Below, piece by piece: positions 63,464 to 64,000 of a stretch of DNA of 64,000 nt. The first letter of the stretch is position 1; the number at the start of each line of letters is the position of its first letter. A program made the position numbers and the translations under genes. Origin of the DNA: Paroceanicella profunda. Its GTDB lineage: Bacteria > Pseudomonadota > Alphaproteobacteria > Rhodobacterales > Rhodobacteraceae. The notes beneath the pieces were generated by a model. The model ran no database searches, was not told where the DNA came from, and saw nothing but the letters and a program-made list of their open reading frames with translations. The stretch covers positions 3,750,501-3,814,500 of the forward strand of contig NZ_CP040818.1 in NCBI RefSeq assembly GCF_005887635.2, read 5' to 3'.

Positions 63464-63745
63464 ATGACGATCCATAAAGCCGGTATCTCGCATGCCGCCC
63501 TCACCCGGACCGGGGAGCGCCGCCATGCCATCTCCGAAGACTTCCGTCGGCGCTACACCCCTGAAGACCGTCAGGAACTGCTCGAAACCCTGTGCATGGA
63601 AGACGGCGCGGAAACGGCCTGGGCCGAGGACGGCTGCACCATCGCCATCCTGGGCGCCTCGGCCACGGCCAATTCCCTGGACGAGGCGATCCGCGCCTGG
63701 TGCGACCAGGTGCGCCCCGACCCGGCTCTGGTGGCGAGCCGCTAA
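63464..63745 (+). CDS. Small protein of unknown function
   Basis: A 93-residue protein from ATG 63464 (MTIHKAGISHAALTRTGERR), with AAGGA about 9 nt upstream. The sequence is acidic, with segments RRRYTPEDRQELLETLCMED and AWAEDGCTIAILGASATANS, and ends DPALVASR. There is no signal peptide or membrane helix. Its end overlaps the end of the convergent GGDEF gene by a few bases. Composition and start context look real, but no family was recognised. Confidence 0.55.
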   Translation: MTIHKAGISHAALTRTGERRHAISEDFRRRYTPEDRQELLETLCMEDGAETAWAEDGCTIAILGASATANSLDEAIRAWCDQVRPDPALVASR

Positions 63746-64000
63746 CCATTCCGGCCGGCCGCGACAGCGGCCGGCCCGGGGGGACGGGGGGCCTCGCCGC
63801 TTTGCGCGGCAGCGCCCCTCCCCCTGCTGCCCCGGCCGGCGTCGGGCGCGGCCACCACCCGGTTCCGGCCCTGCGCCTTCGCCTTGTACAGCGCCTTGTC
63901 CGCGTTGCGGAACAACTCCCCGAAATCATTCGCGTTTGAGCCCGTCATGCTTGCCACGCCGGCGCTGGTCGTCACGTGGAAGTGGCGCGTGCCGCCGTCG
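63742..64000 (-). CDS. GGDEF-domain protein, C-terminal end (cut by window edge)
   Basis: The frame enters from the right edge and reads TTSAGVASMTGSNANDFGEL, then FRNADKALYKAKAQGRNRVV, the conserved C-terminal part of GGDEF (diguanylate cyclase) domains (S-x-G-V-A ... A-D-x-A-L-Y-x-A-K-x-x-G-R-N). The GG(D/E)EF active site lies outside the window, so activity cannot be judged. About 35 Pro/Gly/Ala-rich residues follow the domain. Confidence 0.88.
   Translation of the reverse strand, partial: DGGTRHFHVTTSAGVASMTGSNANDFGELFRNADKALYKAKAQGRNRVVAAPDAGRGSRGRGAAAQSGEAPRPPGPAAVAAGRNG

Overview
The window is alphaproteobacterial DNA. The 45.6-64 kb part, very GC-rich with Pot-type transport, OpgD and diaminopropionate ammonia-lyase genes, suggests Rhodobacterales; that placement is inference. 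It has three regions: an accessory mobile/defence region (1-28.4 kb), a catabolic region with visible gene decay (28.5-45.6 kb), and a core-like chromosomal stretch (45.6-64 kb).

Accessory region. The left end carries a maintenance module typical of rhizobial-type integrative elements or plasmids, all on the minus strand: DUF932, ParB, a small unknown protein, a strawberry-notch-type methyltransferase-helicase, and a truncated toprim/primase-like gene. Similar leader hairpins precede DUF932 and parB, and intrinsic terminators follow two of the genes. Next comes a defence island: an AbiEi antitoxin whose toxin survives only as a 24-codon vestige; a hipBA pair bracketed by two operator-like palindromes of identical geometry; a complete type III CBASS operon (TRIP13 ATPase, small accessory protein, HORMA, CD-NTase, SAVED/Cap4-like nuclease); a divergent CapW-like WYL regulator with a three-half-site operator; and a type I R-M operon (hsdM-hsdS-hsdR) with three extra genes inside it (an RxxxxH/TIGR02391-like protein, an unknown protein, and a GmrSD/DUF262-DUF1524 nuclease). 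A 17-bp direct repeat brackets the island (9229 and 27434). An AT-rich stretch with five TGACGGTA motifs and a truncated tyrosine integrase follow.

Catabolic region. One long minus-strand operon combines a Liv-type ABC transporter (livKHMGF) with nitrilase, an NTF2-like protein, aldoxime dehydratase and a glutathione S-transferase. This is an aldoxime -> nitrile -> acid route with its own uptake system and a divergent LysR regulator. An IS21-family element has inserted into livF with a target duplication. Further right are an alcohol dehydrogenase/enoyl-CoA hydratase deletion scar, an MBL hydrolase/LysR pair, an SDR whose catalytic Tyr is His, and decayed amidohydrolase and MFS genes.

Core-like region. 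It holds a TPR-GT32 glycosyltransferase; a PotFGHI-like ABC transporter followed by an FAD amine oxidase-like enzyme and a GhrA-like reductase; a LysR regulator; an FkbM methyltransferase; diaminopropionate ammonia-lyase plus an M20 amidohydrolase; a Tat-exported OpgD-like glucan protein; a small unknown protein; and the end of a GGDEF protein. Degenerate GC-rich tandem repeats, including an exact 33-nt-period array, lie between these operons. No rRNA, tRNA or CRISPR array was seen.
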